A stretch of DNA of 64,000 bases. Source: Peptoniphilaceae bacterium (GTDB lineage Bacteria > Bacillota > Clostridia > Tissierellales > Peptoniphilaceae). Shown in pieces: positions 34,008 through 43,668 of the stretch. The notes below the pieces were generated by a model that was given only the letters and a program-made list of their open reading frames with translations, searched no databases and was not told where the DNA came from. A program made the position numbers and the translations under genes. The stretch covers positions 277,257 to 341,256 of the forward strand of contig CAJUSY010000023.1 in the NCBI GenBank assembly GCA_910589545.1. The letters are read 5' to 3'. Within the stretch, counting starts at the first letter, position 1. Every line of letters starts with the position of its first letter.

Positions 34008-37000
34008 ATGAAACCATATTCTAAAAAGTTTTTAGCTGGTATGTTATTGTTTTCATTGGTATTGCCAAGTGCAACGACATTTGCAACTAATCAAACAGAT
34101 AGTACCACATATGCTAAGCTTCAAGAACAAGGTGTGAAGGCAGACCAAGAAGTAAAGGTTATAGTAGAAACAAAAGACAAGGCTGCTATCGAGAGAGAAC
34201 CAAACGTAAAAAGCGCGAGATTCTCAAATGCTGTTAAAACATCTGAAGCAGAGGTAAAGAAAACTTCAGAAAACATCGAAACTAAGCTTAATAAAGAAAA
34301 CGTTAAAGTAAACAAGGAAGAAGAATTTTCTGCAGTTATCACAGGGTTTTCGGCTAAGCTAAAAGCAAAAGACATCGACAAGTTGAGAAAACAACCTGGA
34401 GTTAAGAAGGTTACAGCTCAAATTAAGGCTGAAAGACCAAAAGGAGGAGCATCTCCTAACCTTGCAACAGCTCCTGGAATGATTAAGGCTAATACTTTGT
34501 GGGATCAATACGATTTTAGTGGTCAAGGAATGTTAGTTAGTATCATAGATACAGGTGTTGATCCAAATCACAAGGATATGCAATTAAATTCTAGTGATTT
34601 TCAAAAGTATAAGAGCGAAGAAGAAGTTAATAAAGTTATAAAAGAAAACGGTCTAAAAGGTAAATGGTTCAGCAACAAGATTCCTTATGGATACAACTAT
34701 GCTGATGAATCACAAGAAATCAGAGATTCAGGTATCGGTGGATTCCACGGAATGCACGTGGCTGGTATAGTTGCTGCAAATGGTGACACAAAAAATGAAG
34801 GAGTAAGGGGAGTAGCACCAAATGCACAATTATTAGCAATGAAGGTATTCAGCAACGATGCATTGGTATCTACAGTTTACGAAGAAGTATGGTTGAAAGC
34901 GATTGACGACTCCATCAAACTTGGTGCAGACGTATTGAACATGAGTTTGGGAATGGGTTCAGGCTACAGTAGAGATGGAATATCTCCTACAAACGAAGCA
35001 TTCAACAAAGCAAAAGCTGCTGGAGTTGTGTGTGCAGTTGCAATGGGTAATGACCGTGTTACAAACTGGGGTGGAGAAGCTAAGACAAACTTACAAATTA
35101 ACCCTGATTTCGGTACTACAGGACACCCTGCAGTTGCAGATCCATCATATGCTGTAGCATCAATGGAAAACACAAACCTTAGGGGAAGAAATGTTGAAGT
35201 TGAAGGAAAAGACATTACAATCTCAACAGGTACTGCAGAAGGTGCAGACGAAGATACAACTACAGGAATGAAACCATATGTTCATGTTGGTTTAGGAAAT
35301 AAAGAAGAAGATTATAATGGTCAAGATGTAAAAGGTAAAATCGTTCTTGCACAAAGAGGGGTAGCTTCATTTAACGAAAAAGCGGTATTAGCTAAATCAA
35401 AAGGCGCAGCTGGTATTATAATCTTTAACACTCCTGACGGCAATCAATTATCATTTATGTCAGGAATGGAAAACAAAGAATTCCCATCAGTATTTATTAG
35501 TTATGAAGCTGGACAACAATTAATAAAACTATTAGAAGAAAACCCACAACAAAAAATCAATATTACAGAAGTAAAATCTGTTAAGAATGATAAGGGTGGA
35601 CAAATGAGTGAATTCTCATCTTGGGGAATTACTCCTGACTTGAGATTGAAACCAGACATCGCTGGTGTTGGTGGACAAATCTACTCAACAATTAACGAAG
35701 ATAAATACACAATGATGAGTGGTACATCAATGGCAACTCCACAAGTTGCAGGTGCAAGTGCATTAGTAATGCAAAGATTGTACAAAGATGGGTTGTTGAA
35801 GAGAACTGCTGATGGTAAACCAGACCCAATCCAAGAATATTTGACAGTATTGGTAATGATGAACACAGCTACACCAATCAAAGACACAGAAGTAGAAGGC
35901 GCTTCATTATATACACCAAAACAACAAGGTGCAGGACTTGTGAACCTTGAAAATGTTGTTAAAACATATGTAACTGTAACAGCTACAGGTGGAAAAGATA
36001 CAAAAGAAGACGGTAAATTAGAATTAGGTGAAGTTGGAGAACAATTCAACGCTACATTCAAATTGAAAAACTACTCTGACAAGGATATCACATTTACACC
36101 AAAATACATCTCATTAAAAGATGAAGTAAAAGATGGTAGATACACTGAACATTCATCTGTTGCAGAAGAAAAAACATTGCCACAAGTTACAGTAAAAGCT
36201 AACAGCGAAGTAACTTACACTCAAACAATATCTACAAAAGGAATTGACAAAAACCAATTTGCACAAGGATATGTAATGTTTGATTCTGCTGATAATTCTA
36301 CACTTTCCGTACCATACACTGGATTTAAAGGGGATTGGTCACAACCACAATTTTTGGACAATATGCCTGATTTCAGCAATGAAGTTAACTACAAACCAAT
36401 AGTATATCCAGATGGTGGAGTAGACAAATCAGGATTTATGAGAAGACAAGAACAAGGTGGATGGAATTACTGGAACGCTTGGAATGTTGACGGCAAACCA
36501 ACAGTATTCGTTAACTCAAACAAACAAGAAGGAATGAATGCAGAAGTTTCTCCGGTAATTACAATCATGAGAAACGCTCTTGATGTAAAATACGACATCT
36601 TAGACAAAGACGGAAAAACACTGAGAAACTTATTCATCGACCCAATTCTATTAAAAGTAAATGGATTGTACAAAGACAATGGTAAGTACAACTTCGAATA
36701 CGTTCCTGGTGGAGCAGCTTGGGATTTCAAAGATAAAAACGGAAAACAAGTTGAAGAAGGACAATACATCTATCAAATCACAGGACACGTTGATTACAAG
36801 GATGCTAAGGAACAAAAATATCAATACAACATTTTGTTAGATAACCAAGCACCTAAATTAAGCTACAAATACGACAAAGACAACAGAACTATAACTGTAA
36901 CTGCAAAAGATAACTTAGCAGGAGTATTTAGCGTAGGATATGAAAATACTAAAACTGGTGAATATTATGAACAACAAGTTAGAGAAGACGATCAATTCAA

Positions 37001-39836
37001 AGATGTTGGAATAGTAAGAGATTACTCTTATACATTCAAAATAGCAGATGGATTTGACTTGGCTAACTTGAGCATATACGCTTGGGATAACTCAAGAAAT
37101 GTCGCTGGAGAAGGTGTAGATACAGGAGTATCTTCTAACATCGAAATCAAACCATTCGAATTGAAAGTAAATGATGAAATGCCATCATTAGAACAAATCA
37201 AAGAACACATCGTTGGATTACCAAAAGATGCTGAAGTTAGTATAATAGAAAATCTTAAATCTACAGAACAACCTGGCGAATTTGGAATTAAAGTATCTGT
37301 TAAGATAGGAGATATGGAAACATATTACAAGATTCCAGTTATTATAAAAGGTGAAGAAAAACCTGAAGAACCACAACCAGAAAAACCAGAAGAAAAAGAT
37401 ACTACAGTTTATACAATGCCTGTAATTACAGTTACAAATCCTGATTATTATCAAGCATTTGGTAAATACGAAGATAAAGAAAACCCTGACGCTTATAAGA
37501 ATATTCAACTAAAAGGTAATGTTACTCATGTTGATAAATTAAAAAGTTTAACACTAACTATTACAAAAGACGGTAAACAAGTTGAAGGAACTGAAGTTCA
37601 AGAAATCAAATACAAAAAAGAAGGAGATAGTAATTTCTCATTTGATCAATTAGTAGACATCTCTAACTTAGAAGATGGATATGTTTATGAATTACAAATC
37701 AAAGCTAAAGGATCAAATATTCATGGAAAAGATTTAGAAGATACTATTATCAGAAGAATCAGAAAAGACTACATCGCTCCAACAATTGATTACGATGTTG
37801 AACACGAAGATGAAAAAGCTCCAACAGCTAAGATCAAAGTAAAAGGTCATGAAAACATGACTTACTTGGAAATGTACTTCAACGAATCAATGCTTCAAAG
37901 AGTAGATAAAACTTGGGATCAATTCGAACTTGAAGAAGGAGTTGATGGAGAATTTGAAGTAGAAGTTCCATTGGAAATTGGAGAAAACAAATTCCAAATC
38001 AAAGCATACGACGATGCAGGAAATGAAACTATCAAAGAAGTTGTAATCAACAGAAAAGACCCTAATGCAGTGGATCCAGTTGATACAAAAGACTTGTTGA
38101 ACAACTTATTAAAAGCACATTCAATAGTAGAAATTCCTGAAAAATACGAAGTAACTGAAGAACAAATAGCAGAGCTTAAAGATTTAATTGAACAAGCAAA
38201 AACTGCTATAAATGAACAACAACCACAAGATAAGGTTGATGAAGTTAACAACAAATTAAAAGAAGCATTAGCTAAGATTAAAGAAAAAGAAGTTAAGAAA
38301 GTTGATAAAACACAACTTATAGGTCAAAAAGAAGATGCACAAAACTTGTTGGAAAAAAAAGAAAATTACAAACTAGATGAACAACAAGAAAAAGCACTAC
38401 AAGATTTGATCAAAAAAGCTGAAGATTTAGTTAAAAAAGAAGATGCAACACAAGAAGAAGTTGACAAATTAGCTAAGGAAATCAAAGATGCTATAGCTAA
38501 GATTCAAGAAGTGGACAAGGATAATCCAACAAAACCAGAAGAACCAGGCAAGGACAATCCAACAAAACCGGAAGAACCTGGCAAAGATAATCCAACAAAA
38601 CCAAACAAACCTGGCAAAGATAATCCAACAAAACCAGAAAAACCAGGCAAGGAAGATCCAACAACACCGGACAAACCTGGCAAGGAAGATCCAACAAAAC
38701 CAGAAAAACCAGGCAAGGAAGATCCAACAAAACCAGAAAAACCTGGCAAGGAAGATCCAACAAAACCAGAACAACCTGGAAAAGAAGATCCAACAACACC
38801 AGATAAACCTGGCAAAGAAGATCCAAAAGATCCAGAACAACCAGGAGACAAACCAGGAAAAGATGATCCAAAAGATCCAGGCAAGGATATCCCAGGGACA
38901 ACACCAGATCAACCTGGTACAGTAATACCAACTCCAAGCGTACCTGGAACAACAACTCCAAGCACACCAGCTGAAAAACAAAAAACTATAACAAGAGTAG
39001 CAGGAGCTGACAGAATACAAACAGCAGTTGAAGTATCCAAGAAATACTACGAATCTGCTGAAACAGTAATCGTAGCAAACTACGAACAATTCGCAGACAG
39101 CTTATCAGCATCAGCATTATCAAAACAATTAAAAGCACCAATCTTGTTAGTACAAAAAGATCAACTAGACTCAGTAGTAGCACAAGAAATCAAAAGACTA
39201 GGCGCTAAGAATGTAATCGTAATAGGTGGAGAAAAATCAATCGACAAAACAAAGATGAGCCTATCACAATACAACGTTAGAACAATAGCAGGAGCAAACC
39301 GCTACGAAACAAGTGCAAAAATCGCACAAGAAGTAATCAAACTAACAGGAACAAAGAAAGCTGTAATAGCAAGTGGTGAAGTATTCGCAGACGCATTAAC
39401 AGTAGCACCACTAGCTAACAAAAACAACATGCCAATACTATTAGTACAACAAGATAAAATACCACAAGAAGCAAAAGAAGTATTGAAACAAATTGAAGAA
39501 GTAATAATAGTAGGAGGAGAAAAAACAATCTCCAAAGAAGTAGAACACAAACTACCAAACCCTACAAGAATAGCAGGAGCAAACCGTTACGAAACAGCAA
39601 AGAAAATCTACGAATACGGCTTCAAAGATAGATCAGAAGTTAACATCGCAAACGGAATAGTTCCAGCAGACAGCTTAGTAATAGGCTCAATAGACTGCCC
39701 AATATTATTAGTAGAAGCAAATGAAATCCCAGAAGCAATAAAACAAGCATTCGAAGAATCAAAATTTGAAAAAGTTAATGTATTTGGTGGAGAAAACTCA
39801 GTAAGTGAATCAATAGTAAAAGAATTGATTAAATAG
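34008..39836 (+). CDS. Giant cell-wall subtilisin-like protease (S8) with CWB2 repeats
   Basis: 1942 aa secreted protease. Signal peptide to about residue 27. Propeptide with VITGFSAKLKAKDIDKL (about 105-140). Subtilase domain with triad Asp181 (IIDTGVD), His250 (GMHVAGI) and Ser574 (SGTSMATPQ), interrupted by a PA domain (about 440-530). An Fn3-like part as in C5a-peptidase-type lactocepins follows, then further beta domains. Two FIVAR-type helical repeats span about 1363-1500. A Pro/Lys repeat region spans about 1504-1640. Three cell-wall-binding type 2 (CWB2) repeats run from about 1662 to the end, with motifs such as RVAGADRIQTA and RIAGANRYETA. It should be held non-covalently on the wall. 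Finegoldia has a subtilase called SufA. This protein's CWB2 tail suggests a different relative, which I cannot test. Confidence 0.92.
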   Translation: MKPYSKKFLAGMLLFSLVLPSATTFATNQTDSTTYAKLQEQGVKADQEVKVIVETKDKAAIEREPNVKSARFSNAVKTSEAEVKKTSENIETKLNKENVKVNKEEEFSAVITGFSAKLKAKDIDKLRKQPGVKKVTAQIKAERPKGGASPNLATAPGMIKANTLWDQYDFSGQGMLVSIIDTGVDPNHKDMQLNSSDFQKYKSEEEVNKVIKENGLKGKWFSNKIPYGYNYADESQEIRDSGIGGFHGMHVAGIVAANGDTKNEGVRGVAPNAQLLAMKVFSNDALVSTVYEEVWLKAIDDSIKLGADVLNMSLGMGSGYSRDGISPTNEAFNKAKAAGVVCAVAMGNDRVTNWGGEAKTNLQINPDFGTTGHPAVADPSYAVASMENTNLRGRNVEVEGKDITISTGTAEGADEDTTTGMKPYVHVGLGNKEEDYNGQDVKGKIVLAQRGVASFNEKAVLAKSKGAAGIIIFNTPDGNQLSFMSGMENKEFPSVFISYEAGQQLIKLLEENPQQKINITEVKSVKNDKGGQMSEFSSWGITPDLRLKPDIAGVGGQIYSTINEDKYTMMSGTSMATPQVAGASALVMQRLYKDGLLKRTADGKPDPIQEYLTVLVMMNTATPIKDTEVEGASLYTPKQQGAGLVNLENVVKTYVTVTATGGKDTKEDGKLELGEVGEQFNATFKLKNYSDKDITFTPKYISLKDEVKDGRYTEHSSVAEEKTLPQVTVKANSEVTYTQTISTKGIDKNQFAQGYVMFDSADNSTLSVPYTGFKGDWSQPQFLDNMPDFSNEVNYKPIVYPDGGVDKSGFMRRQEQGGWNYWNAWNVDGKPTVFVNSNKQEGMNAEVSPVITIMRNALDVKYDILDKDGKTLRNLFIDPILLKVNGLYKDNGKYNFEYVPGGAAWDFKDKNGKQVEEGQYIYQITGHVDYKDAKEQKYQYNILLDNQAPKLSYKYDKDNRTITVTAKDNLAGVFSVGYENTKTGEYYEQQVREDDQFKDVGIVRDYSYTFKIADGFDLANLSIYAWDNSRNVAGEGVDTGVSSNIEIKPFELKVNDEMPSLEQIKEHIVGLPKDAEVSIIENLKSTEQPGEFGIKVSVKIGDMETYYKIPVIIKGEEKPEEPQPEKPEEKDTTVYTMPVITVTNPDYYQAFGKYEDKENPDAYKNIQLKGNVTHVDKLKSLTLTITKDGKQVEGTEVQEIKYKKEGDSNFSFDQLVDISNLEDGYVYELQIKAKGSNIHGKDLEDTIIRRIRKDYIAPTIDYDVEHEDEKAPTAKIKVKGHENMTYLEMYFNESMLQRVDKTWDQFELEEGVDGEFEVEVPLEIGENKFQIKAYDDAGNETIKEVVINRKDPNAVDPVDTKDLLNNLLKAHSIVEIPEKYEVTEEQIAELKDLIEQAKTAINEQQPQDKVDEVNNKLKEALAKIKEKEVKKVDKTQLIGQKEDAQNLLEKKENYKLDEQQEKALQDLIKKAEDLVKKEDATQEEVDKLAKEIKDAIAKIQEVDKDNPTKPEEPGKDNPTKPEEPGKDNPTKPNKPGKDNPTKPEKPGKEDPTTPDKPGKEDPTKPEKPGKEDPTKPEKPGKEDPTKPEQPGKEDPTTPDKPGKEDPKDPEQPGDKPGKDDPKDPGKDIPGTTPDQPGTVIPTPSVPGTTTPSTPAEKQKTITRVAGADRIQTAVEVSKKYYESAETVIVANYEQFADSLSASALSKQLKAPILLVQKDQLDSVVAQEIKRLGAKNVIVIGGEKSIDKTKMSLSQYNVRTIAGANRYETSAKIAQEVIKLTGTKKAVIASGEVFADALTVAPLANKNNMPILLVQQDKIPQEAKEVLKQIEEVIIVGGEKTISKEVEHKLPNPTRIAGANRYETAKKIYEYGFKDRSEVNIANGIVPADSLVIGSIDCPILLVEANEIPEAIKQAFEESKFEKVNVFGGENSVSESIVKELIK
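38517..38846 (+). repeat. Ten in-frame 33-bp repeats (Pro/Lys wall-spanning region)
   Basis: Ten consecutive 11-codon units, consensus K(D/E)(N/D)PTKPEKPG, within the protease gene. Units 1-4 carry KDNP and units 5-10 carry KEDP, so two sub-blocks are visible. Such tracts usually span the peptidoglycan and vary in copy number. Confidence 0.9.
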
Positions 39837-39845
39837 AGTTAAAAA

Positions 39846-39877
39846 GTCGCACGATTTTATATCGTGCGATTTTTTTG
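39846..39877 (+). terminator. Terminator of the giant protease gene
   Basis: TCGCACGAT / ATCGTGCGA stem followed by seven T residues. Confidence 0.9.
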
Positions 39878-39934
39878 TGCAAAAACAAGCCAAAAAGCTC
39901 CCATTGTGATATATTATTAAATAGGAGTAATATT

Positions 39935-41116
39935 ATGAAAATTTTTAAGAAACTACTATTGGTTTTGGTGGTTATAGTTATGATACCTCAAATCGCCACT
40001 GCATCCGAAATAGATAAAATAGACAATATAATAAACCCGAATAGAGAACAAAACGACAGCGTCAGTAAGAAAATTATGCAAAACTTCAAATCAAACTTAT
40101 CATTTGCTGTAAAACAAGCGATGGATGAGGATAATGCTATATTAAAAATTACCGTATTGGACAAAAAAAGCAAACCAATACCGAAAGTTGAGATAATAGT
40201 AACTGATCTTCAGACTGGCAAATCTCGAGAAAATCAGACAGACGAAAAAGGAGAAGCACAATTTTATAAGCTTGCACCATCAGAACATTCCGTGAAGGTA
40301 GTGTCTGCTCCATCGGGATATTTCTTCGATGAACAAAAAGTGTTACTTGAAAACAACACCGATAATTCCAAGACCATGATTGCCAAGACAAGAGAGGATA
40401 AGGATAAGAAATACAAAATCACTTACAGAATTACCGATAAATACGGCATTGCACTCAAAGAAATAGATGTTAAACTCAAATCCAGCTCAAAAGAATACTT
40501 TTCAAAAACCGATATGTTTGGTTATGCGTATTTTGAAGTAGAAGATTCTGGAAAATATCAGGTGTACGTGGACAAAATGAGTGAGTATTTTGAAAAACAT
40601 GACAATTTCAAAATTAATGACATTGAGATTAATCCAAATTCCGAAGAATCCATTTACAGTTCGCAAATAGACGAACAAATCAAAAAAGAGTTTGAATCAG
40701 CGCTTATAATCAACGTAAAAAAAGCAGACAAACCACAAGAAAAAGTCCTAGTTTCTCTGAAAGACAGAAGAACAGATATGTATGCATTTCAGTACACAAA
40801 TAAAGAAGGAAAAGTAGTATTCGACAATTTGTTCCCAGGAAACTATTTTGTTACTGTAAATAACGAAGATAGGTTGACGGAAAACGGAGTCGGAGGAGTT
40901 ATCTTAAAAGAAGGGCAAGTGCGTGAGTTCGATGTAGTATTGTCACAAAGTGATTTGTCTAAGAAATCCCTTGTGGTAGAAAAGAAAGAACACGTCGATG
41001 AAAAACTCCCAGAATCGGGAAATAAAGACGAAAGAATGATGATTTTATTCTCTGTGGGAATAATAGTGTTGGCGTATTTGTATTTAAACAAACAAAAAAG
41101 AGAAAATAATAATTAA
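39935..41116 (+). CDS. Sortase-anchored surface protein with Cna-B-like repeats (LPESG)
   Basis: 393 aa from the ATG at 39935, with AGGAG 8 bp upstream. The longer frame to 39875 runs through the preceding promoter. Signal peptide MKIFKKLLLVLVVIVMIPQI to about TASE. Three beta-sandwich units resemble Cna-B/SpaA domains: about 65-135 (LDKKSKPIPKVEIIVTD), 150-225 (DKYGIALKEIDVKLKS) and 255-335 (NKEGKVVFDNLFPGNYFVTV). The C-terminus has LPESG, a hydrophobic segment and the tail NKQKRENNN, a sortase signal with Ser in place of Thr. A second window protein has LPKAG, so the cognate sortase may accept varied fourth residues. Confidence 0.82.
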   Translation: MKIFKKLLLVLVVIVMIPQIATASEIDKIDNIINPNREQNDSVSKKIMQNFKSNLSFAVKQAMDEDNAILKITVLDKKSKPIPKVEIIVTDLQTGKSRENQTDEKGEAQFYKLAPSEHSVKVVSAPSGYFFDEQKVLLENNTDNSKTMIAKTREDKDKKYKITYRITDKYGIALKEIDVKLKSSSKEYFSKTDMFGYAYFEVEDSGKYQVYVDKMSEYFEKHDNFKINDIEINPNSEESIYSSQIDEQIKKEFESALIINVKKADKPQEKVLVSLKDRRTDMYAFQYTNKEGKVVFDNLFPGNYFVTVNNEDRLTENGVGGVILKEGQVREFDVVLSQSDLSKKSLVVEKKEHVDEKLPESGNKDERMMILFSVGIIVLAYLYLNKQKRENNN

Positions 41117-41119
41117 CCT

Positions 41120-41146
41120 AAAAAAAGACCTGTGAAGGTCTTTTTT
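41120..41146. terminator. Bidirectional terminator
   Basis: AAAAAAGACC / GGTCTTTTTT with loop TGTGAA. It serves the LPESG gene and the convergent leftward gene. Confidence 0.85.
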
Positions 41147-41155
41147 GTTTGCCAA

Positions 41156-41608
41156 TTACTTAATTACATTCAATACTCCCATTGTTGAAAGCATCACGAT
41201 AGTTCCCGCTGTTATTACTCCCAAAGTTATTGGAAGCATGCTTTTTTTAGGTGTCAATCCCAAAAATGATGCCACCAATGCGCCAGTCCAAGCGCCTGTT
41301 CCTGGAAGGGGAATTGCCACCAAAATATATAGCCCCAATTTTCCGTATTTGTCGATCGTTTTGCTTTTTTCTTGTGCTTTTTTGTTAATCCAATCCACAA
41401 ATGGTTTGAAAGTGTCGATTGTATCCAACCATTGTAAGACTTTTTGTGTCAACAAAATCAAAAATGGTATCGGCAAGATGTTACCTATAACAGACAAGAA
41501 GAAAGCCAATGCCGGGTTGATGTTATTTGCAAGTGCGTAAATCATCGAACCTCTGATTTCCAAAACGGGAAGCATGGACAATATTAACATATAAATTATT
41601 TTATTCAT
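41156..41608 (-). CDS. Small multi-drug export family (COG2426) membrane protein
   Basis: 150 aa with about four membrane segments. The N-terminal ILSMLPVLEIRGSMIYAL and the central LYILVAIPLPGTGAWTGALVASFLG are hallmarks of the so-called small multi-drug export family (PF06695). Its transport role is weakly supported in general. It follows the HAD gene after 15 bp on the same strand. Confidence 0.85.
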   Translation of the reverse strand: MNKIIYMLILSMLPVLEIRGSMIYALANNINPALAFFLSVIGNILPIPFLILLTQKVLQWLDTIDTFKPFVDWINKKAQEKSKTIDKYGKLGLYILVAIPLPGTGAWTGALVASFLGLTPKKSMLPITLGVITAGTIVMLSTMGVLNVIK

Positions 41609-41623
41609 TTATTAATTATTCTC

Positions 41624-42274
41624 CTATTTGAACAAATCGTAGTCCAAATCATCGTAAGATTCGATGTATTGTTCCACTTTTTCATCAATTATATCATAAT
41701 CATTAACAGTGGATTCATCAATTATTCCCACGATTTTAAATCCCATTTTGTCGACCGTATCGATGCAGTACAATGCATCTTCAAATACGATTGTGTTTTC
41801 CACATTTGAACCCAATTTATCCATTGCACTCTTCCAGTATTCGTCTTCATACTTGTGGTAACCCACCGATTTACAAGTTTGCACGAATTCAAAATAATCA
41901 AGTATTCCTTGCTTTTCAAGAGCAGGAATTGCCAAGTGGTCTTCAGTAGCCGTGGCAACACACATTTTAATTCCCATTGATTTTAGTTTTTCGAGCATAT
42001 CCACAACGCCCGGTTTCAAATCAAATTCGTTCATATATCCGTTTCTAATTGTGTAATATATAAAGTTCAAACCATCGTCTGTGGTTTTTTTGATGTCAAA
42101 AGTTTCGTGAATGTAGTCTATGGATGTCAAAAGCGTTTTGGTTTTGATTTTTTTGATAAAATCATCGTCTGGTGTTATTCCCAAATTTTTCATGTAATCT
42201 AGTATAACTCTGTTCCATTTGTACATGGAGTTAATCAAAGTTCCATCCATATCAAAAATTGCGTATTTAATCAT
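41624..42274 (-). CDS. HAD-superfamily hydrolase (beta-phosphoglucomutase/phosphatase-like)
   Basis: 216 aa. HAD motif I is FDMDGTLINS, with Asp nucleophile near residue 8. Motif II is CVATATEDH near residue 100, and motif III/IV is in VFEDALYCIDTVDKMGF near residue 170, so the fold is complete with a helical cap after motif I. Substrate is probably a small phosphorylated metabolite and cannot be named. AAAGGATG precedes the ATG. Confidence 0.88.
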   Translation of the reverse strand: MIKYAIFDMDGTLINSMYKWNRVILDYMKNLGITPDDDFIKKIKTKTLLTSIDYIHETFDIKKTTDDGLNFIYYTIRNGYMNEFDLKPGVVDMLEKLKSMGIKMCVATATEDHLAIPALEKQGILDYFEFVQTCKSVGYHKYEDEYWKSAMDKLGSNVENTIVFEDALYCIDTVDKMGFKIVGIIDESTVNDYDIIDEKVEQYIESYDDLDYDLFK

Positions 42275-42379
42275 AAATTCATCCTTTCATTTATATTTAG
42301 ATTTTAGTATATGGGGTATGTAAAGTCAATCAAAATCCAGTGTTTTTACGTATTTTACAAATATTTTATTTTTATAAAA

Positions 42380-42408
42380 TTGAAAAATTATTGGGAAAAC
42401 CATATAAT
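42380..42408 (+). promoter_or_regulatory. Promoter of the peptidase operon
   Basis: TTGAAA at 42380-42385, 17 bp, TATAAT at 42403-42408. Confidence 0.75.
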
Positions 42409-42435
42409 ATTATTAGTGATACGAGGAGGAATAAT

Positions 42436-43668
42436 ATGGAAAATTTTGACAAAAAACTAAACAATTACGCAAGATTAATTATCGAAAAAGGAATCAATGC
42501 AAACGATAGACCACTTGTAATTCGTTGTGCAGTTGAAAGAGCTGACTTTGCTAGACTTTTGGTGAAATACGCTTATGAAAAAGGCTGCAGCGAAGTTATT
42601 ATGGAATGGAATGACGATGCAATCAACAGAATGTACTACGAAAACGCATCAGAAGAAGCGTTGAAGGACTTTCCAGATTTTATCGTTGAAAAATCCAAAT
42701 ACTATTTTGAGAAAAAGGCAGGGGTAATATCTGTATCTTGCCAAGATCCTGAAAACTTGAAGGGCGTGGACCCTGACAGAGTTCAAATGAGATCCAAGGT
42801 TTCTGCTGAAAAGATGAAACCAATTCAAAAATACACAATGAACGACATCAACAGCTGGTGTGTTGTCGCAGCTCCAAGTGTTGGATGGGCGAAGAGAGTG
42901 TTCCCAGAACTTTCAGAACAAGAAGCTGTAGAAAAATTGTGGGATCAAATCTTCAAGGCGACTCGTTCTGACACAGAAGATCCTATCAAAGCGTGGGATG
43001 AACATTTGGATACAATGAACAAACACGCAGAGTTTATGAACAAGCACCAATTCGTGAAGCTTCACTACACAAACTCATTGGGAACTGATTTGACAATCGA
43101 ACTTCCAAAAGGACACGTGTGGATAGCTGCACAATCCACAGATAATTACGGAAATGATTTCGTGCCAAACATTCCAACAGAAGAAGTGTTCACAGCTCCT
43201 AACAGAGACAAGGTAAACGGCGTTGTGTACAGCACTAAGCCTTTGAATTACGGTGGCAACACTATCGACAAGATGAGATTTGAATTTAAGGATGGAAAAG
43301 TTGTGGATTTCGATGCAGAAATTGGCAAGGAAACTTTGAAGAATATGTTCGATACTGATGAAAATGGAAAATATTTGGGAGAAGTGGCACTTGTTCCTTA
43401 TGAATCACCAATTTCCAAATCAAACGTCACACTCATCAAAACATTGTACGACGAAAACGCATCATGTCACCTTGCATTCGGCCAAGCTTATCCAACTTGT
43501 GTAGAAGGCGGAGTTGACATGAATGAAGATGAATTGAAGGAAAATGGAATCAACGATTCATTGATTCACGTGGATTTCATGGTTGGTTCAGAAGACATGA
43601 GAATAGTTGGAACTACAGCTGATGGCAAAGAAGTAGAAGTATTTAAGGAAGGAAACTGGGCAATCTAA
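42436..43668 (+). CDS. Aminopeptidase, M29 family (AmpS/PepS-like)
   Basis: 410 aa from the ATG at 42436, chosen for GAGGAGG 7 bp upstream. The longer frame from 42340 would begin upstream of the promoter. M29 thermophilic-type metalloaminopeptidases show the N-terminal KLNNYARLIIEKGIN, the middle KATRSDTEDPIKAWDEH, NIPTEEVFTAPNRDKVNG with a metal-ligand Glu, and the C-terminal HLAFGQAYPTCVEGG and HVDFMVGSEDM with metal-binding His/Glu. Cleaves N-terminal residues from peptides. Its stop overlaps the pepF start. Confidence 0.93.
   Translation: MENFDKKLNNYARLIIEKGINANDRPLVIRCAVERADFARLLVKYAYEKGCSEVIMEWNDDAINRMYYENASEEALKDFPDFIVEKSKYYFEKKAGVISVSCQDPENLKGVDPDRVQMRSKVSAEKMKPIQKYTMNDINSWCVVAAPSVGWAKRVFPELSEQEAVEKLWDQIFKATRSDTEDPIKAWDEHLDTMNKHAEFMNKHQFVKLHYTNSLGTDLTIELPKGHVWIAAQSTDNYGNDFVPNIPTEEVFTAPNRDKVNGVVYSTKPLNYGGNTIDKMRFEFKDGKVVDFDAEIGKETLKNMFDTDENGKYLGEVALVPYESPISKSNVTLIKTLYDENASCHLAFGQAYPTCVEGGVDMNEDELKENGINDSLIHVDFMVGSEDMRIVGTTADGKEVEVFKEGNWAI

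Noticed and set aside
38517..38846. Possible CRISPR array (regular 33-bp repeats)
   Set aside because: Repeats are contiguous with no unique spacers, keep the reading frame, and encode a Pro-rich stalk.
38469..39089. Leftward 206-codon frame rich in Trp/Cys/Phe, and overlapping leftward frames of 156 and 126 codons
   Set aside because: Antisense shadows of the 33-bp Pro/Lys repeats of the protease gene.
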